Numbered from the stretch's first letter, positions 6,534 through 15,471 are shown. The stretch is 32,812 bases of DNA from Rhodanobacteraceae bacterium (GCA_025350865.1 JANXWZ010000077.1:1-32812), one strand, 5' to 3'. Program-made: numbers and translations. The notes: generated by a model from the letters alone, not told the origin.

Positions 6534-8336
6534 ATGGTTGAAGAGAGTGTGATTGCAGGAGTGGGCGGGGAAGTCGACGAGGTTGCGAAGCAGGTACACC
6601 GCATCTTCGCGAGCAAGACGTTTCGGCAGGCGGACAGGATCAAGCGGTTTCTGGACTTTATCGTCAAAGAGACGGTTGCCGGACGGGCGGAGAAGCTGAA
6701 GGAATTTTCTGTCGGGGTGGAGGTGTTTGGGCGCGATTCGAGCTTCGATCCGCGCTTCGATCCGATTGTGCGGGTGCAGGCGCGGCGGTTGCGGGCGCAG
6801 TTGGAACGCTACTATGCCGAAGAGGCGGCTCCGGGTGAGCTGGTGCTGGAGGTTCCCAAGGGGCGGTATGCGGTCAACTTCAAAGAGGGCAAGCAGACCA
6901 AGGTTGTTGCGTCGAAGAAGACAGCGAGTTCGCTGCTGCTGAGCCGCAATACCGTGTTGGCTATGCCGTTTGCCGATCTGAGCGTGGCTGGCGACCAGAG
7001 GTCGTTTTGCGGCGGATTGAATGAAGAGATTATTCACACGCTGACGCGCACTAAGACCGTTCGGCTGGCGGCGTGGAGCGGCGCGACGCTAAAGGATGGC
7101 GAGCTCGACCTGGAGCAGGCAGCGACACGGTTCAATGCGTCGATCGTGATCAGCGGGAGTGTGCGGAAGTTTGGCGGGGAGGTTCGGGTGACGGCGAACC
7201 TGATCGATACGGCGAGCGGATGCTACCTGTGGTCGACCTCGATCAGCAAGAAGTCGGAGGATTGTTTTGCGCTGCAGGAGGAGGTGGCGCAGGCTGTCGC
7301 GCAAGAGCTGGAAGCCGAGATTGCGGAGGGCGCGCAGGGTAAGGGAGGCGGGCCTCCGGCAAGGAATCTGGCGGCGTACAACCTGTATGTACAGGGCCGC
7401 TACCACCTGAATCAGAGGACGGAGGAAGGGCTGCGGAAGGCAGTCGAGTTCTTCGAGAAGGCGATTGCCGAGGATGGGCAGTACGCGCAGGCGTATTCCG
7501 GGCTGGCGGATGCGTATGGACTTCTGGGGCACTATGGCGGCGGGTCGCCGGCGGAGGTGTGGACGAAGGCGGTCTCGAACGCGGCTTGGGCTGTGCTGTG
7601 CGACGAGCACTCGGCCGAGGCGCATACGTCGCTGGCGCATGTGAAGTCGACCCAGGATTGGGACTGGGCGAGTGCGGAACAGGAGTTCAAGCGGGCTATC
7701 ACGTTGGACTTCCGGTACCCGACTGCGCACCACTGGTATGCGGCGTCGCTGCTGATGCCGATGGGACGGAGCGAGGAGGCGAAGGAAGAGATGTTGATCG
7801 CACAGTCGCTCGATCCGATCTCGCCGATCATTGCGCGCGATCTGGCCAAGGTCGAATACTATATGGGCAACTTTGAGGCGGCGCTGGAGCAGTGCGACAG
7901 TACGATCGAACTCGATCCGCACTTTGCTCCGGCGTACTCTCTGCTGGGCTTTGTGCAGGAGAGCCGGGGGGAATACGACGAGGCTTTCGCGGCGTTCCAA
8001 CACGCGATCCAGTTGTCTCCGCAGAGCCCGAGCTTTCGCGCTGCGCTGGGGCGTGTGCTGGCGCTGACGGGCAGGACTGCGGAGGCTGAAGACATTCTGA
8101 AGGAGATGCTGGAACTGGCGACCAAGCGGTATGTTTCACCGTTCGACCTGGCACTGCTGCATATTGCGCTGGATCGGCGGGACGCGGGGTTTGAATGGCT
8201 GGATAAGGCGTTCAATGACCGCGGGATCGAAGTGATCTCGGTGAAGGTGGACCCGCGGTGGGAGTCGGTGCGGTCGGATTCGAGGTTTGTGGGGATGGTG
8301 GGACGGCTGGGGTTGCCGGTGGGGTCGGAGAGCTAA
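6534..8336 (+). CDS. FlgO/TolB-like domain TPR protein with N-terminal acidobacterial regulatory-type module
   Basis: This 600-residue protein has three parts. Residues 22-117 (HRIFASKTFRQADRIKRFLDFIVKE, then GVEVFGRDSSFDPRFDPIVRVQARRLRAQLERYY) form a module often found at the start of acidobacterial TPR proteins and thought to act like a regulatory head. About 139-265 is a FlgO/TolB-like domain (NTVLAMPFADLS, GLNEEIIHTLTRTKTVRLAAWSGA, ASIVISGSVRKFGGEVRVTANLID). The rest is a run of TPR repeats for protein contacts. No transmembrane segment or kinase motif was seen. ATG 6534 is chosen because TACAAT (6522-6527) is exactly 6 nt upstream; longer starts (6459, 6507) would translate the family C repeat or the -10. 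A broken relative of the TPR part is at 32478. Confidence 0.8.
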   Translation: MVEESVIAGVGGEVDEVAKQVHRIFASKTFRQADRIKRFLDFIVKETVAGRAEKLKEFSVGVEVFGRDSSFDPRFDPIVRVQARRLRAQLERYYAEEAAPGELVLEVPKGRYAVNFKEGKQTKVVASKKTASSLLLSRNTVLAMPFADLSVAGDQRSFCGGLNEEIIHTLTRTKTVRLAAWSGATLKDGELDLEQAATRFNASIVISGSVRKFGGEVRVTANLIDTASGCYLWSTSISKKSEDCFALQEEVAQAVAQELEAEIAEGAQGKGGGPPARNLAAYNLYVQGRYHLNQRTEEGLRKAVEFFEKAIAEDGQYAQAYSGLADAYGLLGHYGGGSPAEVWTKAVSNAAWAVLCDEHSAEAHTSLAHVKSTQDWDWASAEQEFKRAITLDFRYPTAHHWYAASLLMPMGRSEEAKEEMLIAQSLDPISPIIARDLAKVEYYMGNFEAALEQCDSTIELDPHFAPAYSLLGFVQESRGEYDEAFAAFQHAIQLSPQSPSFRAALGRVLALTGRTAEAEDILKEMLELATKRYVSPFDLALLHIALDRRDAGFEWLDKAFNDRGIEVISVKVDPRWESVRSDSRFVGMVGRLGLPVGSES

Positions 8337-8340
8337 TTTA

Positions 8341-8380
8341 CTTGAGCTGACAGCTCGGAGCTATAAGCTGTCAGCTCAAG
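8341..8380. repeat. Perfect 15-bp inverted repeat, family B, copy 2
   Basis: CTTGAGCTGACAGCT (8341-8355) and AGCTGTCAGCTCAAG (8366-8380) are perfectly complementary around a 10-base loop. It begins 4 bases after the stop of the FlgO/TPR gene and lies between two convergent genes, so it could act as a bidirectional terminator, although no long T-run follows. Confidence 0.85.
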
Positions 8381-8383
8381 GCG

Positions 8384-8417
8384 CAATACGGAGATTCTTC
8401 GCTGCGCTCAGAAAGAC
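8384..8417. repeat. Dispersed hairpin repeat, family A, copy 2
   Basis: GGAGATTCTTCGCTGCGCTCAGAAAGAC matches copy 1 closely in the core, with one change (AAAGAC for AATGAC). It follows the family B inverted repeat. Confidence 0.75.
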
Positions 8418-8470
8418 CTTGGTTGGGTTTGAGTTGGAGCGGATTCGCGAAGGTGGGTGCCGCCAGAAAA

Positions 8471-8521
8471 ACAAATACGGAGATTCTGGCTTCGCCAGAA
8501 TGACGACAGGGGTTGGTTTGA
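8471..8521. repeat. Dispersed hairpin repeat, family A, copy 3
   Basis: ATTCTGGC (8483-8490) and GCCAGAAT (8494-8501) form a perfect 8-bp hairpin with a 3-base loop. Its flanks (ACAAATACGGAG before; GTTGGTTTGAC after) match those of the copy at 15309-15360, so the repeated unit is about 50-60 bp. It lies 25 bases past the stop of the TPP enzyme gene. Confidence 0.85.
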
Positions 8522-8545
8522 CTGTGTAGCAATGAGAAATTCGCC

Positions 8546-10405
8546 CTAGTTGCCGGCGCGGTAGATGTCGTTGATGTTCCAGTGGCCTGGGGTGGGGGTT
8601 GGGACGTTGACCATTGGGATGCGGATGAGGGTCGGCATGTCGGTGTCGAAGGCCGCTTCCATTGCGGGTCCGACCTGGTCCGCTGAGGTGATGTCGACGC
8701 CGACCGCACCGTGAGCACGTGCGATGGCGGCGTAGTCGATGCTGTAGGGCTGGCCGTTGCGCATGTGGACGCAGCCGAAGGTGGTGTCGTACTTGGCGTC
8801 TTCGAGGCCGGCGATGACGCCGAACGCGGAGTTGTCCATGACGACCCAGACACCGGCGATGTTGGCCTCCATTGCAGTGGCGAGGACGGAGGTGTTTGCT
8901 GCGCTCATGCCGCCGTCGCCGATGAGTGCGACCGCCGCGCGATCGGGTTGGCCGACCTTGACGCCCAGCATGGCAGCTGCACCGAAGCCCATGGTTGCCA
9001 GGCCGCTGGGCGTGATGAAGGTGCCGGGATGGGTGAAGGGAAACTGTTGGGCGACACCGTTCTTGTTCCAGCCGACGTCGGTGATGACGTAGCCGTCTTC
9101 GGGCAGAGCTTTGCGGAGCTCGCGCAGGATGCGCTCGGGCCGCATGGGGAAGGCGTCGGACGTGTAGTGGTCGTTGAAGTTGGCGAGGAACGCGCCGTTG
9201 CTCTCCGCAATCTGGTTGCGCAGGGCCGGGCGCTGGCTGCGCGGGGCAAGAGTTCTGGCGGCGAGCACAAGCTGCTCTAGCGCGAGGCGCGAGTCGGAGA
9301 TGGCTCCGATGTAGGTCTGGTAGTTGCGCCCGATCTCCATGGGGTCGATGTCGATGTGCATCAACTTCGTGGGCGGAATGTTGAAGGTGTAGCGGCTGTC
9401 CCACGAACTGGAGTTGGCTTCGGCAAGACGTGTGCCGATGGCGAGGATGTAGTCGGCGTTGCGGCAAAGTGCGTTTGAAACGGGAGTACCCCAGAAGCCG
9501 GTCTGGCCGGCGAGGAGCGGGTGGCCGTCAGGCAGGCAACCCTTGCCCATGAGCGTGTGGGAGACGGGAAGCTCGAGCAGTTCGGCCAGCTCCTGCAGCA
9601 GCGCAGGAGCGCCCTGCACGAGAGACGATGTGACACCGCCGCCGGCGTACAAAACGGGATTCTTTGCTTCGGCCAGCTTCTCGACGATGCGCAGTGCGGT
9701 GGAGGGATCGAGGGATGGCTTGGCGACTTCGGGCGGCGTCTTGCTGAAGGAATCGACGAAGAGGTTGGACGAGAAGTGGTCCATCGGGATATCGACGAGG
9801 ACAGGGCCGGGGCGGCCGCTGACTGCGAGATGGAAGGCGCGCTCCAGAACGCGCGGCAGGTCTTCGACGCGATCGACGCGGTAGACGCGCTTGCAGAAGG
9901 GGCGGCAGATTTCAAACTGTCCGCCGTCGAGGAACATGTTGAATTCCTGATGCGGGTGGCGGCCGTAGTAGTACGACGGTACATCGCCGGCCAGAACGAC
10001 CAAGGGAATCGAATCGAGCGACGCGCTGGCGATGCCGGTGACGGCGTTGGTGAGGCCGGGTCCGAGGTGTGTCATCAGGACGCCGGGCTTGCCGGTGACG
10101 CGGGCGTAGCCCTCGGCCATGTGGGCTGAAACCTGCTCGTGGCGGGAGGAGATGTAGCGGATCTTGCTTTTGCTGAGCGCATCGAGGAAGCCGACGACGG
10201 TATGTCCGCAGAGGCCGAAGATGACCTCGACGCCGAGCTTTTCCAGATACTCGGTCATCAGGTAAGCGGCGATGCGTTCGGGGGTTCCTTTGGGCCGGCC
10301 GTAAGCGGCGATTTCGCCCATGCGGCCTTGCGGCAATACGAGTTCGCCACGCTCTTCGATTTCGATATCGGAATAGGCACCGGATTTATGAACGAGGGTA
10401 GACAT
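8546..10405 (-). CDS. Thiamine pyrophosphate-dependent enzyme (acetolactate synthase-like)
   Basis: This 619-residue protein has the three domains of the acetolactate synthase/pyruvate oxidase/decarboxylase superfamily. The N-terminal PYR domain has the catalytic Glu90 in SSRHEQVSAHMAEGYARVTG; the middle domain spans about 230-385; the C-terminal PP domain has the TPP/Mg motif GDGG (496-499) with Asn525 about 28 residues later. The FAD-binding and regulatory-subunit features of true acetolactate synthase are not evident, and no small-subunit gene is near, so it may carry out another decarboxylation or carboligation of a 2-oxoacid; the substrate is unknown. ATG 10405 is chosen because a good promoter (TTGTCA-N17-TAACAT) ends 7 nt upstream; an in-frame start at 10495 would lie upstream of that promoter. 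The operator is 7 bp further upstream. Confidence 0.85.
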   Translation of the reverse strand: MSTLVHKSGAYSDIEIEERGELVLPQGRMGEIAAYGRPKGTPERIAAYLMTEYLEKLGVEVIFGLCGHTVVGFLDALSKSKIRYISSRHEQVSAHMAEGYARVTGKPGVLMTHLGPGLTNAVTGIASASLDSIPLVVLAGDVPSYYYGRHPHQEFNMFLDGGQFEICRPFCKRVYRVDRVEDLPRVLERAFHLAVSGRPGPVLVDIPMDHFSSNLFVDSFSKTPPEVAKPSLDPSTALRIVEKLAEAKNPVLYAGGGVTSSLVQGAPALLQELAELLELPVSHTLMGKGCLPDGHPLLAGQTGFWGTPVSNALCRNADYILAIGTRLAEANSSSWDSRYTFNIPPTKLMHIDIDPMEIGRNYQTYIGAISDSRLALEQLVLAARTLAPRSQRPALRNQIAESNGAFLANFNDHYTSDAFPMRPERILRELRKALPEDGYVITDVGWNKNGVAQQFPFTHPGTFITPSGLATMGFGAAAMLGVKVGQPDRAAVALIGDGGMSAANTSVLATAMEANIAGVWVVMDNSAFGVIAGLEDAKYDTTFGCVHMRNGQPYSIDYAAIARAHGAVGVDITSADQVGPAMEAAFDTDMPTLIRIPMVNVPTPTPGHWNINDIYRAGN

Positions 10406-10412
10406 GATGGGT

Positions 10413-10441
10413 ATGTTAGAGGCCCTTCCTGCGGGTGACAA
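10413..10441 (-). promoter_or_regulatory. Promoter of the TPP enzyme gene
   Basis: On the minus strand it reads TTGTCA (10441-10436), 17 bp, then TAACAT (10418-10413). The ATG is 7 nt beyond, so the mRNA is likely leaderless or nearly so. The palindrome at 10449-10464 ends 7 bp before the -35. Confidence 0.6.
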
Positions 10442-10448
10442 CAGTGTT

Positions 10449-10464
10449 ACGGTTGCGGAACAGT
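10449..10464. promoter_or_regulatory. Putative operator upstream of the TPP enzyme gene
   Basis: ACGGTTGCGGAACAGT fits ACNGT-N6-ACNGT with central CG. It lies 7 bp upstream of the -35 of the TPP enzyme promoter. Confidence 0.55.
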
Positions 10465-10606
10465 ATGGTGGGCCGCAGAAGGAACATTGCAGCACTGTGC
10501 GGCGTGTAGTTGAGACAGCATGAGGGCTGCGGAATGGAAGGTTTATCCGGGAAACGGCGAGTACAAAATCAGATCCCTACGGGATGACAAACAAATCTGT
10601 AAGGAT

Positions 10607-11614
10607 TTATTTTGCGGCGGGGGCGGGTGGGAAGGCTTGCGGGTTTGGGGTTACGTCGGCGTCAACAAGGCCGAGAGCCCACTTGATCGCGCCGAGATAC
10701 ATGTCTTGAATTTTGGGGTCGTCCCATGTTGCGGGAGCGTGGGCGAAGGACGAGTAGAAGACGCGGCCCTTGCCATACATTTTGGCGTAGGCGAGCGGGA
10801 AGGGATAGTCGGCGAGGTTGACGCCGCGCTTGGTCATGTCGAGTTTGCTGGTGTCGAGCCGCAGCAGAACACGGCTATCGGCGGGAGAGAACTCTTTGAC
10901 CTGGTAGAACTCGTCCTTGAGATCGAAGCTCGCGCCAAGGTTGCTGAGTCCGGGGAATTTAGGGTCGGAGACGATGACTTTGGCGTCGGTCTGGTTCCAG
11001 GGGTGATCGTCGTAGCGACCGCCGATGAGCTGACCGAATTCGGCCCATCCGGCAAAGGCTCCGACGCCGGTATGTGCCGCGACGAAACCTTTGCCGGCAT
11101 CGTGGACAAACCACAACAGGTCCGCGCGTCCCTGGGGGTCAAGCTCGATCTCGCGATGGCCGAGGAAGAAGATTGCGTCCACATTGCAGAGGCTGGGGCC
11201 ACCGCTGGCAGGCTCGCCGGTGGACTGTTTGGGGCGTTTGGCGATGATGCTTGAATCGGTGCGGATCCAGCTATCGTAGAGGCCGGATTTGTAACCGAGC
11301 TCTTCGATGACGGCCATGGCGTGGGCAATATCGTGCTGCGCGATGCCGTTGCGTGTGTCGGCCCAGATGAGGAGGCGCTTCTTCTGGGGACCGGTGGGCG
11401 CGCCGGGAGGTGGTCCGGCTGGTGCCTGGCCTGGTCCGCCTGGGCCACCTGGGCCCCCGGGACCGCCTGGGCGGGGACCGCGTTCGCCTGGAGCGGGGCA
11501 GCCGGTGGGAGCGGCGGGCGATTGGACGGCGGGGGCGGCCTGAGCCGTTGCGAAGCCGGGAGCGCTGAAGACAAAGGACAGCAGGACGGAAGCGATACCG
11601 AATTTGTTGTTCAC
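10607..11614 (-). CDS. Secreted ThuA-domain protein with Gly/Pro-rich tract (ThuA-1)
   Basis: This 335-residue protein has a signal peptide (MNNKFGIASVLLSFVFSAPG, probable cut near ATAQA) and then a Gly/Pro-rich tract at about 41-76 with repeated GGP units. The ThuA domain (about 79-320) contains KKRLLIWADTRNGIAQHD, AIFFLGHREIELDPQGRADLL, GFVAAHTGVGAF and GGRYDDHPWN, with YGKGRVFYSSFAH near the end. ThuA domains have a glutamine amidotransferase-like fold and are linked to sugar (trehalose, disaccharide) use, but the catalytic role is unknown. It is a paralogue of the protein encoded at 19279-20229. It is transcribed divergently from the TonB receptor and shares its operator. Confidence 0.9.
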   Translation of the reverse strand: MNNKFGIASVLLSFVFSAPGFATAQAAPAVQSPAAPTGCPAPGERGPRPGGPGGPGGPGGPGQAPAGPPPGAPTGPQKKRLLIWADTRNGIAQHDIAHAMAVIEELGYKSGLYDSWIRTDSSIIAKRPKQSTGEPASGGPSLCNVDAIFFLGHREIELDPQGRADLLWFVHDAGKGFVAAHTGVGAFAGWAEFGQLIGGRYDDHPWNQTDAKVIVSDPKFPGLSNLGASFDLKDEFYQVKEFSPADSRVLLRLDTSKLDMTKRGVNLADYPFPLAYAKMYGKGRVFYSSFAHAPATWDDPKIQDMYLGAIKWALGLVDADVTPNPQAFPPAPAAK

Positions 11615-11683
11615 AGGAACTCCGAAGGTGCGGAATGGCGGGGCGAACGCACGAAAAAAAAGGGGGATATATCGCCGGGTTGG

Positions 11684-11712
11684 ATCGTAGCATGTCTGTT
11701 TTCGGCCATGCG
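11684..11712 (-). promoter_or_regulatory. Candidate promoter of ThuA-1
   Basis: On the minus strand: weak -35 CGCATG (11712-11707), 17 bp, then TACGAT (11689-11684). The shared operator at 11720-11735 ends exactly 7 bp before the -35 position. Confidence 0.4.
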
Positions 11713-11719
11713 TATCGCA

Positions 11720-11735
11720 ACGGTACTAGCACCGT
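11720..11735. promoter_or_regulatory. Putative operator shared by ThuA-1 and the TonB receptor
   Basis: ACGGTACTAGCACCGT is a near-perfect palindrome between two divergent genes. It lies 7 bp before the -35 on both sides, so one site could serve both promoters. Confidence 0.55.
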
Positions 11736-11742
11736 AACGTCG

Positions 11743-11772
11743 TTGACTATGCAACGTTACGCACCCTAGGAT
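11743..11772 (+). promoter_or_regulatory. Promoter of the TonB-dependent receptor
   Basis: TTGACT (11743-11748), 18 bp, TAGGAT (11767-11772). The transcript would have a leader of about 100 nt. A further small inverted repeat CGTTG/CAACG (11741-11756) overlaps the -35. Confidence 0.55.
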
Positions 11773-11880
11773 TCGCAACGGCTCAGAACAGGCGCGATTA
11801 GCGGTGTGGAGCTGTGCAATATTCCACCGCAAACGACGCCGCGTTCGGCGAGAGTTCGCGAATTTATTAGAGGTCAAAAA

Positions 11881-14800
11881 ATGAAGACATTCAGGATTTT
11901 CTTCGGAGTGCTGGTGATGTTTCTCACGGTTGCCCTGATGGGGCAATCGCTCAATACGTCGCAGGTATCTGGAACAGTGCAGGACGCGACCGGTGCCGGT
12001 GTGCCGAATGCGACCATTACCCTGGCCAACATCGCGACCGGGTTCGTCCGGACTGTAACGAGCAACGCCTCCGGATCCTACACCGCGCCGGACCTGCCTC
12101 TGGGGCCGTATACGGTCACTATAACTTCGGCTGGCTTCAACAAGTTTGTGGAGAAGGGCCTCGTACTGGAAGTGGGGAGCAACCCCGAGGTCAGCGCCAA
12201 GCTGACCGTCGGTACGCTGAGCCAGGAGGTTGTCGTCGAAGCGAACCTGGGGGTCGCGGTGGAGACGGAGAGCAACGGCGTCGGCACCGTGATCAATGAG
12301 CGTCAGGTGGTCGAGCTTCCCTTGAATGGTCGCGACCCGACCCAGCTGATTGCCCTTGCGGGTGCTACGACGTCGGCTCCGGGTGGAGATTTGAATACCA
12401 ACAAGAACTTTCCCACCGTGACACTTTCGGTTGCGGGCGGACTGCCGAACGGCATTGCGTATGTGCTGGACGGCGGCACCTACAACGACGTCTTCAACAA
12501 CCTGAACCTGCCGATTCCGTTTCCCGATGCGCTGCAGGAGTTCAAGTCTGAGACGAGCTCGTTGCCCGCACAGTATGGCAACCACGCTTCAGCGGCGATC
12601 AACGCCATCACCAAGAGCGGCACCAACCGTTTCCACGGCGATATGTTTGCCTTCGTTCGCAACTACATGTTCAACGCAGCGAACTACTTTGGTTACAACA
12701 CCACCACCGGCGCCAAGGTTCGCGACAATTTGAAGCGCAACCAGTTCGGCGGCGTCATCGGCGGCCCGATCAAGAAGGATAAGCTGTTCTTCTTCGCGGG
12801 TTTCCAGGGCACCATCGTTCGTGCGCAGGGCACACCTACTCTCACGCACGTTCCTACGCAGTCGATGCTGAACGGCGACTTCAACCCTTCGATCAATGCC
12901 AACTGCTTCGGCAAGGCGATCACGCTGGGCGGACCGGTTGGCTCAGCGCCCGGCTTTGTGGGTAACAAGATCAACCCGGCGAGCTACAACGCATCCGCGC
13001 TGGCCGTGATCAAGGCCGGCCTTCCGATCAAGAACGACGATGCGGGCAATCCGTGCGGAAACCACTTCTACACGCTCTCGCAGAACTCGACAGGCCAACA
13101 GGTGATCGGGCGCGTGGACTGGACGATCAGCCAGCAGCAGACGGCCTTCGTTCGCTACAACATCGCGCGTTTCAACTCGCCCGTTACTGAAACAGGCACG
13201 GACATTACGTCGATCAATCAGGTGGCGCAGTTCAACCAGGACCAGTCGGTCGTCTTTGGAGATACGTACAGCATTACGCCACACATCATCAACTCCGCTC
13301 GACTGACCGGAAACCGTACGCTCGGGAAGCGCAGCCTTGTGCCGTTCTTCGATCCGGGCACCCTGGGTATCAACGACTATGTGTCGCCAAACCTCAAGGG
13401 CTTCATGGGTATCAGCGTGACCAATGGCTTCTCTCTGGGCCAGGGCGGGAACAACCCCGGCTACTTCAACTCCACGCAGTACCAGATCGTCGACGATGTC
13501 AGCATCATCCGCGGCAATCACCAGATCACGTTCGGCGGAAACTACCTGTTCGCCTACATGAATACGGTGAACAACCGGCCGACCAATGGAGCCTTCACCT
13601 TCGGCGGCAGCGTCCTTGGCGGTAGTTCCGTCGGTTATGCGGACTTCCTGCTGGGCAACCTGTCTGCGTTCTCGCAGGGCAATGCCGACTACGAAAACGA
13701 TGTTTACAACTACGTCGGTGCCTACGCGCAGGACTCCTGGAAAGCTACCAAGCACCTCACGCTGAACTATGGTCTGCGCTGGGAGCCTTACATTCCTTTC
13801 TGGAACCGGAATAGCCACGCGGAGAACTTCACGATCGCGGGCTTCACCGCGGGCACGAAGAGCGTGGTGTATCCCAACGCACCGGCGGGCCTGACGTTCC
13901 CGGGCGACAAGGGCTATCCGGGCCGTTCCTATAACGCCGGCAAGAAGGGCGATTTTGCGCCACGCATCGGCTTCATCTTCACGCCGGGAGACAGCGGGAA
14001 GACGTCGATTCGCGGAGGCTACGGCATCTTCTACGACACGCCGCAGATGTTCTTCGATACGCGTTACTCGAACGCCCCGCCATTCGGCCAGACCGTATCG
14101 CTGTCCGGAAACATTCCGTTCTCAAACCCCTGGGCGAACTACGCTGGCGACTCACAGAACCCGGCTGGTACCGATCCATTTCCGAACCTGACGCACCTGA
14201 CCCCGGCTACGCCCTTTGTCACCGGCGGCACGTACGTCAACACGCCAATCAACTACCATCCTGAGTATCTGCAGCAGTGGAACCTCAGCGTGCAGCACCA
14301 GATGGGCAATTGGCTCTTTGCCTCGTCCTATCTGGGCAACAAGGCGACTCACTTCGTCACTGCCTATGAAGCCAACCCCGGCATCTTCATTGCCGGCACC
14401 TCGACCGGCGTTGCAGGTTCCTGCGGATTCCTGGCGGGTTCGGCTCTGCCGAAGTCTGGCGCAGCCTGTTCGAGCACCGGTAACACCCAGGCGCGCCGCT
14501 TCCTCAACTCGATCAACCCAACTGTGGGCGCGTCGTATGCCACCATCGGCACTCTGGATGATGGCGGAACGGCTAACTACAACGGCGTTCTCACCTCGGT
14601 GCAGCGGCGTTCGAAGAGCACAAGCCTGATCGGCAACTACACTTACGCCCACTGCCTGAGCGAAGCGGAAACGACTGAACTCACCGGCCCCTCGTACGTC
14701 GTTCCCGGCAATCGCAGCCTCAGCTACTCTAACTGCAGCTCGGATCGCCGCCATGTAGCGAACGTTTCGTTTGTCTACAACATGCCGCGCCTGCAGCAGC

Positions 14801-15273
14801 ACTTTGCCGACCTTGCCTTCGGCGGCTGGGGTGTCTCCACCATCTTCACGGCCCGCAGCGGTGGCTACTTCACTCCAACCACTGGCTTCGATAATGCTCT
14901 GAGCGGCATCGGCGGTCAGATCGGCACCGTTACCGGGAACCCGTACGGAACTCGCAATCGCACCACCAGCGGGTATAGCTACCTCAATCCGGCTAGCTTC
15001 GCGACTAACTTCAACACGCTCTCCGGCGTTTACAGCACTGCCCGGCCGTTTACGATTCACGGACCTGGCTCTTATCAACTCGACATGGCCCTGCTCCGGG
15101 AATTCCACGTAACGGAAGGTCAACGCGTGCAGTTCCGTTGGGAAGTGTTCAACGTTGCCAATGAGGCCGTCTTTACCGGTCTTACGGCAGCGCAGAACAG
15201 CGGTACCTTCGGCTACTACACTTCGGCGGCTGAACCGCGCATCATGCAGTTTGCGCTGAAGTACATCTTCTAG
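11881..15273 (+). CDS. TonB-dependent receptor, Oar-like, with N-terminal carboxypeptidase-regulatory-like domain
   Basis: This 1130-residue outer-membrane protein takes up a large substrate using TonB energy. After a signal peptide (MKTFRIFFGVLVMFLTVALMG) comes a CarboxypepD-regulatory-like beta-sandwich (about 25-105, QVSGTVQDATGAGVPNATI...GSYTAPDLPLGPYTV). A plug domain follows (VVELPLNGRDPTQL, AYVLDGGTYND, NAITKSGTNRFHGDMF), then a long beta-barrel ending in ALKYIF with the C-terminal Phe of outer-membrane proteins. This domain order is typical of the greatly expanded acidobacterial receptor family. ATG 11881 has AGAGG upstream and starts exactly at the signal peptide; the longer in-frame start at 11806 has no support. 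It is flanked by the operator-containing promoter and by a family A repeat plus terminator. Confidence 0.93.
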   Translation: MKTFRIFFGVLVMFLTVALMGQSLNTSQVSGTVQDATGAGVPNATITLANIATGFVRTVTSNASGSYTAPDLPLGPYTVTITSAGFNKFVEKGLVLEVGSNPEVSAKLTVGTLSQEVVVEANLGVAVETESNGVGTVINERQVVELPLNGRDPTQLIALAGATTSAPGGDLNTNKNFPTVTLSVAGGLPNGIAYVLDGGTYNDVFNNLNLPIPFPDALQEFKSETSSLPAQYGNHASAAINAITKSGTNRFHGDMFAFVRNYMFNAANYFGYNTTTGAKVRDNLKRNQFGGVIGGPIKKDKLFFFAGFQGTIVRAQGTPTLTHVPTQSMLNGDFNPSINANCFGKAITLGGPVGSAPGFVGNKINPASYNASALAVIKAGLPIKNDDAGNPCGNHFYTLSQNSTGQQVIGRVDWTISQQQTAFVRYNIARFNSPVTETGTDITSINQVAQFNQDQSVVFGDTYSITPHIINSARLTGNRTLGKRSLVPFFDPGTLGINDYVSPNLKGFMGISVTNGFSLGQGGNNPGYFNSTQYQIVDDVSIIRGNHQITFGGNYLFAYMNTVNNRPTNGAFTFGGSVLGGSSVGYADFLLGNLSAFSQGNADYENDVYNYVGAYAQDSWKATKHLTLNYGLRWEPYIPFWNRNSHAENFTIAGFTAGTKSVVYPNAPAGLTFPGDKGYPGRSYNAGKKGDFAPRIGFIFTPGDSGKTSIRGGYGIFYDTPQMFFDTRYSNAPPFGQTVSLSGNIPFSNPWANYAGDSQNPAGTDPFPNLTHLTPATPFVTGGTYVNTPINYHPEYLQQWNLSVQHQMGNWLFASSYLGNKATHFVTAYEANPGIFIAGTSTGVAGSCGFLAGSALPKSGAACSSTGNTQARRFLNSINPTVGASYATIGTLDDGGTANYNGVLTSVQRRSKSTSLIGNYTYAHCLSEAETTELTGPSYVVPGNRSLSYSNCSSDRRHVANVSFVYNMPRLQQHFADLAFGGWGVSTIFTARSGGYFTPTTGFDNALSGIGGQIGTVTGNPYGTRNRTTSGYSYLNPASFATNFNTLSGVYSTARPFTIHGPGSYQLDMALLREFHVTEGQRVQFRWEVFNVANEAVFTGLTAAQNSGTFGYYTSAAEPRIMQFALKYIF

Positions 15274-15308
15274 AGCGAGTTTTGTGAAGGTGTGCTGTTG
15301 CCGGAAAG

Positions 15309-15360
15309 ACAAATACGGAGATTCTGGCTTTGCCAGAATGACGTGGGTGGTTGGTTTGAC
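15309..15360. repeat. Dispersed hairpin repeat, family A, copy 4
   Basis: ATTCTGGC (15321-15328) and GCCAGAAT (15332-15339) form a perfect 8-bp hairpin. The flanks match copy 3 (8471-8521) over about 50 bp. It begins 35 bases after the TonB receptor stop. Confidence 0.85.
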
Positions 15361-15398
15361 GCTAACGCAGCACGAACAACCCGAATTCGGGGATAGGG

Positions 15399-15425
15399 GA
15401 GGCTCGCACAGTGCGAGCCTCTTTT
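15399..15425 (+). terminator. Rho-independent terminator between the receptor and PQQ-dehydrogenase genes
   Basis: GAGGCTCGC (15399-15407) and GCGAGCCTC (15413-15421) form a 9-bp stem with loop ACAGT, followed by TTTT. The PQQ-dehydrogenase gene therefore probably has its own promoter; TAGAAT at 15438-15443 is a candidate -10. Confidence 0.85.
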
Positions 15426-15471
15426 GTCACTCCCAACTAGAATCGGTTGACCAGGAAGAACCAAGGAGACG

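Noticed and set aside
6000-7037. 345-codon minus-strand frame across the HMG-CoA lyase and FlgO/TPR starts
   Set aside because: It covers the intergenic repeats and both well-supported genes, and shows no domain.
8341-8521. Short repeats considered as a CRISPR array
   Set aside because: There are no regular spacers and no cas genes; the units are self-complementary dispersed repeats.
8376-9467. Minus-strand open frame of 363 codons within the TPP enzyme gene
   Set aside because: It is a His/Arg/Pro-rich shadow of the TPP enzyme frame, typical of GC-rich DNA.
10483-10500. Additional operator near GCAGCACTGTGC
   Set aside because: The left arm does not match ACNGT at the required 6-base distance from ACTGT.
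11806-11880. N-terminal extension of the TonB receptor
   Set aside because: The signal peptide begins at ATG 11881 with AGAGG upstream; the extension looks noncoding.
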